Assembly: GCA_023229945.1 (NCBI GenBank)
Contig: JALNYH010000001.1
Location: 1 to 64,000, forward strand
Source: Arcobacteraceae bacterium
GTDB taxonomy: Bacteria; Campylobacterota; Campylobacteria; Campylobacterales; Arcobacteraceae
Length of the DNA stretch: 64,000 bases
Direction: 5' to 3'
In this document: in pieces, positions 34,161 to 42,818 of the stretch
Layout: every line of letters begins with the position of its first letter
Position numbering within the stretch: position 1 is the stretch's first letter
The notes under the pieces: generated by a model
Told to the model about the DNA's origin: nothing
Database searches by the model: none
What the model saw: only the letters and a program-made list of their open reading frames with translations
Translations under genes and position numbers: made by a program

Positions 34161-35312
34161 CTAGTGACAGCCACAACCGCCACTTGATTGAGGTTTTGAT
34201 GCTGTACTACATGCACTTACACCGTTTGTAGTTGGTTGGATAGCACTATTACTTACAAGACCATTGTTATTTACATTTTCTATAAACTCCCATAGTTTAG
34301 CACTTGCTTGCATATATCTTTTTGCTGTAACACTTTCTGGATGGAAATAAACTATTGGTTTACCCTCATCTCCACCTTCACGAATAGCTGGTTCTATTGG
34401 AATATTTGCTAAAACAGTTGTTCCATAATCTTTTGCCAATGCTTCACAAGTTCCTATTCCAAATATATCACTTTCTGCATTACAATTTGGACAAATAAAT
34501 CCACTCATATTTTCAACTATTCCAGCTACTGGGATATGAAGTTTTTTGAACATATCAAGACTTCTTTTACTATCATCAAGTGCTACATGTTGAGGAGTTG
34601 TTACATTTACTCCTGCAGTTACTGGTACACTTTGAGCTAAAGTAAGCTGTGCATCACCTGTTCCTGGAGGCATATCTATGAAAAGTACATCAAGTTCTTC
34701 CCATAAAATATCTCTTAAAAGTTGCTCGATTGCTTTCATAATCATAGCACCTCTCCAAATAAGTGCTTGACCTTCACCCATAAGCGAACCCATACTCATC
34801 ATATCTATGCCATAAGCTTGAAGAGGTTTTGCTTTATTCCCTACAACTTCAGGCTCAGCTCCAATAAGACCCAACATTCTTGGAATATTTGGTCCATAAA
34901 TATCAGCATCAAGAACTCCTACTCGTTTACCTTGCATAGCCATAGCAATAGCAAGATTTACAGTAGTTGTTGATTTACCAACCCCACCTTTACCGCTACT
35001 TACCATTACAAAATTTTTAATCTGTGGAGCTACATTTTTGCCACTTACAGAGTTGCTTTGTTGTTTTGGAGCAGATGGTTTTTTGATGTTGATTTCATAT
35101 TTTTCTATATTTAAAATCAAAAGTTCTTTTGCTATTTCTTCTTTTAAAGTTTGTTCAACTTCTGATGCACTTGATGTTATTTCAAGTGTTATATATACTG
35201 TATTATCTGATACTATAACATCTTTTACAAATCCAAAATCAACAATTGATTTTGTAAAACCAGGGTACATAACTGATTTGAGTTCGTTTAAAACTTGTTC
35301 TTTTGTAACCAT
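34161..35312 (-). CDS. mrp: Iron-sulfur cluster carrier protein Mrp/ApbC
   Basis: A 383-residue P-loop ATPase that carries Fe-S clusters to apoproteins. N-terminal MIP18-like domain (about 1-95), then the Walker A SGKGGVGKST and the CPNC pair that holds the cluster. Unusual Cys-rich C-terminal tail ending GGCGCH after a Ser/Thr/Asn-rich linker, which might bind metal. ATG 35312 is chosen over the TTG two codons earlier because of AAGGA 7 bp upstream. Confidence 0.93.
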   Translation of the reverse strand: MVTKEQVLNELKSVMYPGFTKSIVDFGFVKDVIVSDNTVYITLEITSSASEVEQTLKEEIAKELLILNIEKYEINIKKPSAPKQQSNSVSGKNVAPQIKNFVMVSSGKGGVGKSTTTVNLAIAMAMQGKRVGVLDADIYGPNIPRMLGLIGAEPEVVGNKAKPLQAYGIDMMSMGSLMGEGQALIWRGAMIMKAIEQLLRDILWEELDVLFIDMPPGTGDAQLTLAQSVPVTAGVNVTTPQHVALDDSKRSLDMFKKLHIPVAGIVENMSGFICPNCNAESDIFGIGTCEALAKDYGTTVLANIPIEPAIREGGDEGKPIVYFHPESVTAKRYMQASAKLWEFIENVNNNGLVSNSAIQPTTNGVSACSTASKPQSSGGCGCH

Positions 35313-35436
35313 TTTCAATCCTTTAGAAATTAATATTTATGTGAATTTCTCACAAATTTGTCAAATCATATACTAATTAAGATAAAAATAGTCTTAATTA
35401 AATATCAAATTTTAAAATATTAAAGATTAATATAAA

Positions 35437-36228
35437 TTATGTATTTACTGTAAATAGTTGTTTAACAGGACCTTTGAAATGTAAAGTTTCATTTCTCATT
35501 GTCATCGTAAGTAATTCACCACTTTTTGGATAAACCCTAGTTACATCTTTTACTAAGCCCAAATTATATGCTCTTAAAAATGAAGCTGCCATTCCAGTAC
35601 CACAAGCTAGAGTTTCAGCTTCAACTCCACGCTCATAGGTTCGAACATATAGTTTTTCACCATCAATTTTTGCAAAATTTACATTTGCATTATGTTTTTT
35701 TCTCATTTGTCTTGCAAGTTCTAAGTCAAATTTGTTTAAATCATCTACAAAAGTGACAAGATGTGGAACTCCTGTATCAACTAGCCACCAATCAAATCCA
35801 GATTCATTAAAAGTATCTTTTATTTCTTTTGATTTTGTAAGTGCTATTTCTACAATATCATATGATACATAACAGTTGATTACACCAGCTCCTGTGAGGA
35901 ACTTCATAGAATTTTTTGCAAGACCATTGTTATAAGCATACAATGCACAAGCTCTTGCACCATTTCCACACATGGCAGCGGTACTTCCATCGCTATTATA
36001 AAAAAGCCATTCAAAATCAAGGTCGTTTATGCTACCTTTGAACTCTTTTTTTGCAGTATCACTGAGCTTTGTATCTGGATAAATAGGGACTAATACTATA
36101 AACCCATCAGCACCAACACCATTGTATCTATCACAATATTTAACCGCCATTTCACTATAGTCTTTTTTGATAAATGTATGTGTTATCAAAAAGTCATTGC
36201 CACTTGCACTATATTTTTGTAATGTCAT
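35437..36228 (-). CDS. dapF: Diaminopimelate epimerase
   Basis: A 263-residue cofactor-free racemase converting LL- to meso-diaminopimelate for lysine and peptidoglycan. Both catalytic cysteines are present: CGNGARAC and ACGTGMAA. The first codons and ribosome region arose from a 34-bp imperfect tandem duplication shared with the end of coaE (36215-36282), so MTLQK repeats the coaE tail DNA. Confidence 0.96.
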   Translation of the reverse strand: MTLQKYSASGNDFLITHTFIKKDYSEMAVKYCDRYNGVGADGFIVLVPIYPDTKLSDTAKKEFKGSINDLDFEWLFYNSDGSTAAMCGNGARACALYAYNNGLAKNSMKFLTGAGVINCYVSYDIVEIALTKSKEIKDTFNESGFDWWLVDTGVPHLVTFVDDLNKFDLELARQMRKKHNANVNFAKIDGEKLYVRTYERGVEAETLACGTGMAASFLRAYNLGLVKDVTRVYPKSGELLTMTMRNETLHFKGPVKQLFTVNT

Positions 36229-36282
36229 TTATTACTCTTCCCATTTCATTTTGTAATGTCACTTATGACTCTTTCCACTTCT
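36215..36282. repeat. 34-bp tandem duplication across the coaE-dapF junction
   Basis: 36215-36248 and 36249-36282 match at 29 of 34 bases, and a further 8 bases of a third copy follow. One copy holds the dapF start codon, the other the end of coaE. Confidence 0.85.
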
Positions 36283-36842
36283 TTTTGTAAATGTTTAAGG
36301 TCTTTTGTATTGTCTATAACAAAAGTTGCCAACTCTTTCTTGTCGTCAATATTCATTTGAGATTTTATCCTATTTATGGCTTCAATGTCACTTAAACCAT
36401 CTCTTTGAATTATCCTTTGAAGTTGTTGTTCTGGTGTGGCATACACAACTACTGATTTTTTGATATCATAGTTTTTTGTTTCAAAAAAAAGTGGTATATC
36501 TATGAGGTAAGGTTTTTGTGCTTTTTCAAAAATCTCAGCCTTTTTGATAATAGCCTTTTTGATAAGTGGATGCAAGAAAGTTTCAAGTTTTTTTCTTTCT
36601 TGGCTATTTTGAAATACTAAAGCTCCAAGTTTTTTTCTATCAATAGTACCATCACTATAGATAAACTTTTCACCAAAAGTATCTCTTACAAATTCCACAT
36701 TTTCACTTAAAATTTCTTTTGATAAAACATCAGCATCTATTATCAAAAATCCATAAAGCATAAAAAACTTACTAACAGTACTTTTACCTGTACCAATCCC
36801 ACCAGTTAGGGCTATTGCATATTTGAAATTATCTTCTTGCAA
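36246..36842 (-). CDS. coaE: Dephospho-CoA kinase
   Basis: A 198-residue kinase for the last step of coenzyme A synthesis. P-loop GGIGTGKST at about residues 14-22; DIPLFFE (lid and substrate segment) further on. Overlaps the SpeE-like gene by 14 bp, an order (speE then coaE) also known in Helicobacter. Its last 10 codons form one copy of a 34-bp duplication. Confidence 0.95.
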   Translation of the reverse strand: MQEDNFKYAIALTGGIGTGKSTVSKFFMLYGFLIIDADVLSKEILSENVEFVRDTFGEKFIYSDGTIDRKKLGALVFQNSQERKKLETFLHPLIKKAIIKKAEIFEKAQKPYLIDIPLFFETKNYDIKKSVVVYATPEQQLQRIIQRDGLSDIEAINRIKSQMNIDDKKELATFVIDNTKDLKHLQKEVERVISDITK

Positions 36843-37377
36843 AGTTCGTCAATCCTTTGTGAATATATGTTGGGTATGTAAAGCTACATTTGTGAAAATC
36901 ACTATTATAGTACTTCATACCATCAAGTAAATCTGACCTTTGTAAAATCACATCACTTACGGGATGATATTTTTTTGATGCACAAATTGCTGTCATTCCA
37001 CAAAAACTATAAGGCATAGCAATCCAAAAGCTTTCTCCCAAAAGTAGTAAGTCTGCTTTTAGTTTTGCTTCATTGTCATCAAAATTTTCTGATATCGTAG
37101 CAATAATTCCAGTAGAATTAAGAACTTTATTCAAATGAGCCATATAAAAGCTATCTATTTTAGAATCCAAATTTATAACAACATCAACATCATTTATCTC
37201 ACATTTTGTAATATCTTCACAATAAAATGTATCAACTTTTTGAGATTTTAAAATATTCACAATATTCTCACTTGGCTTTCCAACTACAACAACTTTTTTT
37301 GGATTATAGTGGCTACATAGGGGTACAAGCGATATCATTTCATCAAGTGCAATTTGTTTTATATTTTCGTTTATCAT
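36829..37377 (-). CDS. Short spermidine synthase-like protein
   Basis: A 182-residue protein related to the SpeE of Helicobacter (HP0832) by position next to coaE and by the C-terminal part (FWIAMPYSFCGMTAICASKKYHP and MKYYNSDFHKCSF). The N-terminal beta domain of about 75 residues is missing, and the usual GGG-type aminopropyl-donor motif is not recognisable. It may be a reduced polyamine synthase or have changed function. The 5' end is not inside another gene, so the short form is likely genuine. Confidence 0.7.
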   Translation of the reverse strand: MINENIKQIALDEMISLVPLCSHYNPKKVVVVGKPSENIVNILKSQKVDTFYCEDITKCEINDVDVVINLDSKIDSFYMAHLNKVLNSTGIIATISENFDDNEAKLKADLLLLGESFWIAMPYSFCGMTAICASKKYHPVSDVILQRSDLLDGMKYYNSDFHKCSFTYPTYIHKGLTNFARR

Positions 37378-37408
37378 TGATTTTACCTTTAAATAAAAAA
37401 GTTTTAGG

Positions 37409-37414
37409 TATAAT
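37409..37414 (+). promoter_or_regulatory. -10 box for the DUF2892-purM pair
   Basis: TATAAT preceded by TTTTAGG and A/T-rich DNA, 33 bp upstream of ATG 37448, in the gap between two divergent genes. Confidence 0.6.
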
Positions 37415-37447
37415 ATCGAAATAAATTTAAATTTAAGGGATATAAAT

Positions 37448-37645
37448 ATGTGTGGTGAAAAATTACAGAGATATTTAATGGCACTTGTACTATTAGTAGC
37501 ATTTTATTTTATGAGCATTGGTTCAATCGTAGGGGTAGTTTTACAGCTTTTTGTGATAGGTATGATTCTTGTATGGGCTATAACAGATTTTTGTCCTTCA
37601 ATTTGGGCGTTTAACAAATTCTTTGGCAAATGTGAGAAAAAATAG
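37448..37645 (+). CDS. DUF2892-type small membrane protein
   Basis: A 65-residue protein with two membrane helices (about 8-28 and 30-48) and the C-terminal FCPSIWAFNKFFGKC, the pattern of the YgaP-like DUF2892 inner membrane family. Three cysteines could matter (Cys2, and the pair near the C-terminus). Function not established. AAGGGA precedes ATG. Placed 2 bp before purM. Confidence 0.8.
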   Translation: MCGEKLQRYLMALVLLVAFYFMSIGSIVGVVLQLFVIGMILVWAITDFCPSIWAFNKFFGKCEKK

Positions 37646-37647
37646 TT

Positions 37648-38643
37648 ATGAGTACTGTTAGCTATAAAGATAGTGGCGTTGATATTGATGCTGGTAATAG
37701 TTTTGTAGAAAATATCAAGCCTTTTGTAAAAGCTACAAAAATCCCTGGAGTTCTTGGTGGTATAGGCTCTTTTGCAGGTGCATTTGAGCTTCCAAGTGGA
37801 TATAAAGAGCCTGTAATCTTAGCAGGAACTGATGGAGTTGGAACAAAACTAAAACTAGCAATTGATAGTGATAGATTTGATACAGTTGGGATTGACTTAG
37901 TGGCTATGTGTTCAAATGACTTAATCTGTAATTTTGGAACGCCTTTATTTTTCTTGGATTATTACGCAACTGGTAAACTTGAAGTAAATGAAGCTACACA
38001 AGTAGTAAAAGGGATAGCTGAGGGTTGTATAAGAAGTGAATGTGCATTAATCGGTGGTGAAACCGCTGAAATGCCAGGAATGTACAATGAAGGTGATTTC
38101 GATTTGGCTGGATTTTGTGTAGGAATTGCAGAAAAAAGTGAACTAGATAGAACAGCTCATGTAAAATCTGGAGATATTTTAGTAGCATTACCAAGTTCTG
38201 GTATCCACTCAAATGGTTTTTCTTTGGTGAGAAAAGTATTATTTGATAAAATGGGTATGAAATTTGATGATGATTTTGAAGGTAAACAACTAATAGATGT
38301 ATTGCTAGAGCCTACTAGAATATATGTAAAAGAGTTCAAAGAAAACAAATCAATAATCAACGCGCTAGCTCACATCACAGGTGGTGGTATCGTAGAAAAC
38401 TTACCAAGAGTTTTGCCTGATGGTATAAAAGCTGTTGTAAAAAAAGATAGCATAAGAGTTCTTCCAATATTCAATCTAATTGGCTCTATGGTAGAAGAAA
38501 GCGAGATGTTTAGAGCATTTAATATGGGTGTTGGTATGATTTTGGTAGTAAGTCCTGAAAATGTAGATGCGATTCTAGCAAATACAGATGGTTATGTGAT
38601 AGGACATCTTGAAGTTGGTGAGAAAAAGGTGGAGATGAATTAG
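37648..38643 (+). CDS. purM: Phosphoribosylformylglycinamidine cyclo-ligase
   Basis: A 331-residue AIR synthetase of purine synthesis. The ATP-binding and phosphate segments GTDGVGTKLK, GGETAEMPGMY and HITGGGIVENLPR are intact. Starts 2 bp after the DUF2892 gene, so translationally linked to it. Confidence 0.96.
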   Translation: MSTVSYKDSGVDIDAGNSFVENIKPFVKATKIPGVLGGIGSFAGAFELPSGYKEPVILAGTDGVGTKLKLAIDSDRFDTVGIDLVAMCSNDLICNFGTPLFFLDYYATGKLEVNEATQVVKGIAEGCIRSECALIGGETAEMPGMYNEGDFDLAGFCVGIAEKSELDRTAHVKSGDILVALPSSGIHSNGFSLVRKVLFDKMGMKFDDDFEGKQLIDVLLEPTRIYVKEFKENKSIINALAHITGGGIVENLPRVLPDGIKAVVKKDSIRVLPIFNLIGSMVEESEMFRAFNMGVGMILVVSPENVDAILANTDGYVIGHLEVGEKKVEMN

Positions 38644-38649
38644 TTAAAT

Positions 38650-38696
38650 GAGGTACTGAGTGCTGAGGTACTAAGGTACTGAGGTGTTCAGTTCTC
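38650..38696 (+). repeat. Octamer tract between purM and the SIMPL-like gene
   Basis: Words GAGGTACT / GAGTGCT / GAGGTACT / AAGGTACT / GAGGTGTT / CAGTTCTC, 8-bp period with one 7-bp word. Its reverse complement words (AGTACCTC) are those found upstream of proA, so the same family occurs in both orientations. Confidence 0.75.
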
Positions 38697-38727
38697 ATCT
38701 TGGTTGGTGACTTTTAAAGGAATAGAA

Positions 38728-39405
38728 ATGAAAAGACTTATTATAGCTTCAGCTTTAATTGCGATAAGTGCAAGTGCAACAGTCATTGTTGATGAAATTG
38801 TAGTTTCTCAATCTGTTTATCCTGACATTATGGTCTCTTCTTTTAGTGTAACTAAAAAATCAAAAACTCCAAATGAAATATTGTCATCTTTCAAAGATAT
38901 TCATGAACATATCAAGTACGAAAAAACAAAAGCTATCAAGTGTGAAGGTGGGCAACACTATATCACACCAGAGTATAGATATGATAATGGAATCCGAACA
39001 CAGTTAGGTTATAGCGGAAGTGTAAGCTATAAGTGTGAGTTTAAAAAGATAGAAGCTTTCAATGATATTATAAGTTTTAAACTAAAAACTGATGAGGCAA
39101 TATCTCTAAACCCTATAAACTGGGTAGTATCAGATATCCAAAATGATAAAATCCAACAAGAACTAGAAAATGAAATATATCAAAAAACATTCCAAAAACA
39201 ACAAAACTTATCCAAAATATTTAATAAAGCTTGCATTATAAAAGAGATAAATTTTGTATCAAATATAGACTTCCAATCAATGCCAAGAATGTTGACAACA
39301 TCAAAAACCGCTATGATAAGTAGTGATGCAATGGAAAGTTTTGAGCCTACAAAAGATGAGCAAAGTATTACAAAAAGAGCTTATGTTGCGGTTGAGTGTA
39401 AGTGA
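38728..39405 (+). CDS. SIMPL-like (DUF541) periplasmic protein
   Basis: A 225-residue protein with a signal peptide (MKRLIIASALIAISASA). The mature part is consistent with the SIMPL/DUF541 family in length and pattern, though the match is by inspection only. Three cysteines; function unknown. ATG 38728 is preferred over the in-frame ATG 24 bp earlier: AAGGAA lies 6 bp upstream and the signal peptide then starts correctly. Confidence 0.65.
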   Translation: MKRLIIASALIAISASATVIVDEIVVSQSVYPDIMVSSFSVTKKSKTPNEILSSFKDIHEHIKYEKTKAIKCEGGQHYITPEYRYDNGIRTQLGYSGSVSYKCEFKKIEAFNDIISFKLKTDEAISLNPINWVVSDIQNDKIQQELENEIYQKTFQKQQNLSKIFNKACIIKEINFVSNIDFQSMPRMLTTSKTAMISSDAMESFEPTKDEQSITKRAYVAVECK

Positions 39406-39461
39406 TTTAGTTTTTAGTTGGTAGTTTTTAGTTTGTAGAGGTTAGGTGGTAGGTGGTAGAG
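39406..39461 (+). repeat. Heptamer tract after the SIMPL-like gene
   Basis: Eight 7-bp words in unbroken phase from the base after the stop codon: TTTAGTT / TTTAGTT / GGTAGTT / TTTAGTT / TGTAGAG / GTTAGGT / GGTAGGT / GGTAGAG. The central TAG is kept in seven of eight words and the flanks drift from T to G along the tract. It is the clearest heptamer tract in the window. Confidence 0.8.
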
Positions 39462-39470
39462 GAAGATAAG

Positions 39471-39495
39471 CCCAGTCGGAGACTGGGGTTTTGTT
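39471..39495 (+). terminator. Terminator of the SIMPL-like gene
   Basis: CCCAGTC-GGA-GACTGGG stem-loop followed by GTTTTGTTT, right after the heptamer tract and before the convergent lspA. Confidence 0.8.
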
Positions 39496-39497
39496 TC

Positions 39498-39938
39498 TTA
39501 ACGCTTAACGCTTCTAAAATGTATCCACAAAATCCAAGCTACGGCTATATTTATACAAACATCTGCTAGATTAAATATCGCAAACTCAAATCCACAGTGC
39601 CAATATATATAATCAACTACGCCGATATGGATAAATCTGTCAAAAATATTACTAATTCCTGATGCAAAAATCAAGACTATTGGATAAAGATAAGTTGTGA
39701 GTAGTTCTCTATCTTTATATAGGTAAATAGCTATTGAAATTAGGAGTAATATTTGCAAATATTTAAGATATTCACCAATAAAAGCAAACATAGAAAATGC
39801 AACGCCAGTATTATAAGCCAATACCAAAGAGATACATTCTCCTCTTGCTTCATATCCATTTACAAATATCCACTTTATTGCTTGGTCAACTACAAAAACA
39901 ATAGTAAAAAGTAAAAAAACTTTTAATTTCGTACTCAT
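39498..39938 (-). CDS. lspA: Lipoprotein signal peptidase
   Basis: A 146-residue, four-helix aspartyl protease that removes signal peptides from prolipoproteins. The two catalytic Asp lie in the ISNIFDRF and FNLADVCIN segments; NTGVAFSMF is also conserved. The 3' end lies in the short direct repeat TTAACGC. Starts 2 bp after glmM. Confidence 0.94.
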   Translation of the reverse strand: MSTKLKVFLLFTIVFVVDQAIKWIFVNGYEARGECISLVLAYNTGVAFSMFAFIGEYLKYLQILLLISIAIYLYKDRELLTTYLYPIVLIFASGISNIFDRFIHIGVVDYIYWHCGFEFAIFNLADVCINIAVAWILWIHFRSVKR

Positions 39939-39940
39939 AA

Positions 39941-41278
39941 TTATCCTAGAATTTTTTTGAAAAATTGTGTTAAATCTTCTATTGCATTGTCAACATCTTT
40001 TTGGTTTTTGCCTTCAACCAAAATTCTTAGTTTGTTTTCCGTTCCAGAATATCTTATAAGTTCTCTCAGCCCTTTGGCTCTAACTGCTGATAGTTTTTCT
40101 TCAAGACCTTGGATTTCATTTAGTGGAATTTTTTGTTCTATTGATAAGTTTTTTAGTACTTGAGGATAAAGCTTGAAAGGATTTAGTGCGATACTTGCTT
40201 TTTTGCCACTTTTTATCATCATAGCCAGTACTTGAAGTGAAGATGCAAGTCCATCACCAGTTTTTGCAACATCACTAAAAATGATATGCCCACTTTGCTC
40301 CCCTCCAAAATTAACACCCTCTTTTTTCATCATATCAAGGACATGTTTATCTCCAACATCAGCACGATATAGTTTGATATCATTTGAGTTTAGATAGTCT
40401 TCAAGGGCTTTATTGCTCATAACAGTTGCTACACAAGCACCACCTTGAAGTAATCCTTGATTTTTCAAATAAACAGTTAATGCACCTAAGAGTTTATCAC
40501 CATCAATAACTGCACCTTTTTCATCAACCACTACCAATCTATCTGCATCTCCATCAAGTGCTATCCCAATATCTGCTCGGTATTCATGCACAATTCTTGA
40601 TAGTTTGTGTGGGTATAATGCTCCACATTCATCATTGATATTGAATCCATTTGGATTGTTGTTGAGGGTAATTACTTCAGCTCCAAGTTCTTCCAATATA
40701 GTTGGTGCTACTTTATAGGCTGCTCCATTTGCACAATCAAGCACAATTCTAAGTCCACTTAGACTTAATTCTTGTGGAAAAGTACTTTTGATATGTACAA
40801 TATATCTTCCAATTACATCATTTATTCTCTTTGATGAGCCTATATCCTTGCCTCTACATTGAGAAGCTTTGATAAGTTCATCATTTTGAAAAATCTCTTC
40901 AATTTCTTTTTCGCATATAGGCTGTAGCTTATCTCCAAATTGATTGAAGAATTTCACGCCATTGTCTTCAAAAGGATTGTGTGATGCACTAAGCATAATT
41001 CCAGCGTCACATCTCATGCTTTCTGTCAAAAATGCAATAGCAGGAGTTGGCATGGGACCTATTTGAATTACATTGTATCCAACAGCAGTTAATCCACTTA
41101 CAAGTGCATTTTCTATCATATATCCACTTCTTCTTGTATCTTTTCCAAGAAGAATCTTATTTGTAGTAGAATGTTTTCTAAAATAAATTCCTGCTGCCAT
41201 AGCAAGCCTAAGAGCCACTTCAGCACTCAAGAAACCGCCAGCTTGACCTCTTACACCATCTGTTCCAAATAGCTTCAT
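39941..41278 (-). CDS. glmM: Phosphoglucosamine mutase
   Basis: A 445-residue mutase making glucosamine-1-phosphate for UDP-GlcNAc and so for peptidoglycan and LPS. The phosphoserine loop LSASHNPFEDNG, the metal loop DGDADR and the C-terminal phosphate loop YSGTENKLR are present. Upstream gene of the glmM-lspA pair. Confidence 0.97.
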   Translation of the reverse strand: MKLFGTDGVRGQAGGFLSAEVALRLAMAAGIYFRKHSTTNKILLGKDTRRSGYMIENALVSGLTAVGYNVIQIGPMPTPAIAFLTESMRCDAGIMLSASHNPFEDNGVKFFNQFGDKLQPICEKEIEEIFQNDELIKASQCRGKDIGSSKRINDVIGRYIVHIKSTFPQELSLSGLRIVLDCANGAAYKVAPTILEELGAEVITLNNNPNGFNINDECGALYPHKLSRIVHEYRADIGIALDGDADRLVVVDEKGAVIDGDKLLGALTVYLKNQGLLQGGACVATVMSNKALEDYLNSNDIKLYRADVGDKHVLDMMKKEGVNFGGEQSGHIIFSDVAKTGDGLASSLQVLAMMIKSGKKASIALNPFKLYPQVLKNLSIEQKIPLNEIQGLEEKLSAVRAKGLRELIRYSGTENKLRILVEGKNQKDVDNAIEDLTQFFKKILG

Positions 41279-41376
41279 ATAATCACCCCTAATGATAAGT
41301 TTTTTGTTTAAACTAACTTTAATCTATATTTTTGTAGTATTCTATCCTTAAAAAATTTATAAAGAGGTTAAATATA

Positions 41377-41637
41377 ATGGCAAACCACAAATCTGCTGCA
41401 AAAAGAGCAAAGCAAACATTGGTAAAAACAGAGAGAAATAGATTCTACAAAACAAGAATCAAAAACATCACTAGAAGTGTTGTAGAAGCTGTAGAAGCAA
41501 ATGACAAAGATAAAGCTGCTGAAACAATGAAAACTGCTAACAAATACTTTCATCATTGTGTAAGTAAAGGTATTTTAAAACAAGGTACAGCATCTAGAAA
41601 AGTAGGAAGATTACAATTAAGAGTTAACGCACTATAA
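41377..41637 (+). CDS. rpsT: 30S ribosomal protein S20
   Basis: An 86-residue basic helical protein binding 16S rRNA: MANHKSAAKRAKQT at the N-terminus and GTASRKVGRLQLRV at the C-terminus are typical. AAGAGG precedes the ATG. Followed by a terminator, then prfA, the usual Campylobacterota order. Confidence 0.97.
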   Translation: MANHKSAAKRAKQTLVKTERNRFYKTRIKNITRSVVEAVEANDKDKAAETMKTANKYFHHCVSKGILKQGTASRKVGRLQLRVNAL

Positions 41638-41646
41638 TTCGTGTAT

Positions 41647-41670
41647 CTACCTTTTAAAAAAGGTAGTTTT
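41647..41670 (+). terminator. Terminator of rpsT
   Basis: CTACCTTTT / AAAAGGTAG stem, then TTTTC, 10 bp after the rpsT stop. Confidence 0.8.
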
Positions 41671-41712
41671 CTTCTTCTTTGCTATCCATTCAAAATATAG
41701 GTAAATAAACTA

Positions 41713-42777
41713 ATGCAAAAAAAACTTCAACCATTTATAGACAGGTACAACGAAATCAATGAGCTTCTGATGTCACCAGATATAACAAATGATATCAAAA
41801 GAATGACTGATCTTTCAAAAGAACAATCAAACTTGGCAGGTATCGTAGCAAAAGCTAAAGAGTATATAAAAACTGTAAATGAGATTGAAGAGAATAAATT
41901 ATTGCTTGAGGATAAAGATTTTTTTGAGCTTGCAAAAGAAGAGCTAAGAAATCTTGAACCAAAAAGGCTTGAGATTGCAGAAGAAATAAAAATCCTTCTT
42001 TTACCAACAGACCCTAACGATGATAAAAATATTTATATTGAACTTCGTGCAGGAACTGGTGGCGATGAAGCAGCTATATTTGTAGGGAATCTTTTTAGAG
42101 CTTATGTTAGATATGCTGAGGTCAAAAACTGGAAAGTTGAGCTTATTAGCTCAAGTGATAGTGACGCTGGAGGATATAAAGAGATTGTTGCTTTGTTCAA
42201 AGGTGAGAAAGTATATAGTCGTTTGAAATACGAAGGTGGCACACACAGGGTACAAAGAGTACCAGCTACAGAATCTCAAGGAAGAGTACATACATCAGCT
42301 ATCACGGTGGCTGTTATGCCTGAAGTTGATGATGTAGATATTCAAATCAATCAAAGTGATTTAAAGATAGATGTTATGAGAAGTAGTGGATGTGGTGGAC
42401 AAAGTGTTAATACAACTGATAGTGCTGTAAGAATCACGCACATACCTACGGGAATAGTAGTAACAAACCAAGACCAAAAATCACAACATAAAAACAAAGA
42501 AAGAGCGATGAATGTATTGAAAGCTAGACTTTATGAGCTTGAAATGCAAGAGCAAATCGAAAAAGAGGGTGCTGATAGAAAAGCACAAGTAGGTACAGGG
42601 GACAGAAGTGGAAGAATAAGAACATACAACTACCCACAAAACAGAGTCACCGACCATAGAATAAATCTTACCCTTTATAGACTCGAACAAATTATGAATG
42701 ATGGTGTACTTGATGAGCTTATTGATCCACTAATTGCAGATCATCAACTAAGACTTATAGAAGCAAACGGGCTTTAA
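41713..42777 (+). CDS. prfA: Peptide chain release factor 1
   Basis: A 354-residue release factor reading UAA and UAG. The GGQ catalytic motif is in SGCGGQSVNTTDSA; the RF1-type tripeptide PAT (RVPATESQ) distinguishes it from RF2. Start ATG 41713 has a weak ribosome site (GGTAAAT) and follows rpsT, with which it may be co-transcribed by read-through. Confidence 0.97.
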   Translation: MQKKLQPFIDRYNEINELLMSPDITNDIKRMTDLSKEQSNLAGIVAKAKEYIKTVNEIEENKLLLEDKDFFELAKEELRNLEPKRLEIAEEIKILLLPTDPNDDKNIYIELRAGTGGDEAAIFVGNLFRAYVRYAEVKNWKVELISSSDSDAGGYKEIVALFKGEKVYSRLKYEGGTHRVQRVPATESQGRVHTSAITVAVMPEVDDVDIQINQSDLKIDVMRSSGCGGQSVNTTDSAVRITHIPTGIVVTNQDQKSQHKNKERAMNVLKARLYELEMQEQIEKEGADRKAQVGTGDRSGRIRTYNYPQNRVTDHRINLTLYRLEQIMNDGVLDELIDPLIADHQLRLIEANGL

Positions 42778-42782
42778 TCCAT

Positions 42783-42818
42783 AAATCTTACTATTGATTT
42801 GATACAATAGTAAGATTT
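42783..42818. terminator. Shared terminator of prfA and the rhodanese gene
   Basis: A 14-bp perfect stem, AAATCTTACTATTG with its complement, loop of 8, ending in TTT. It overlaps the last codons of the convergent rhodanese gene. Confidence 0.8.
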
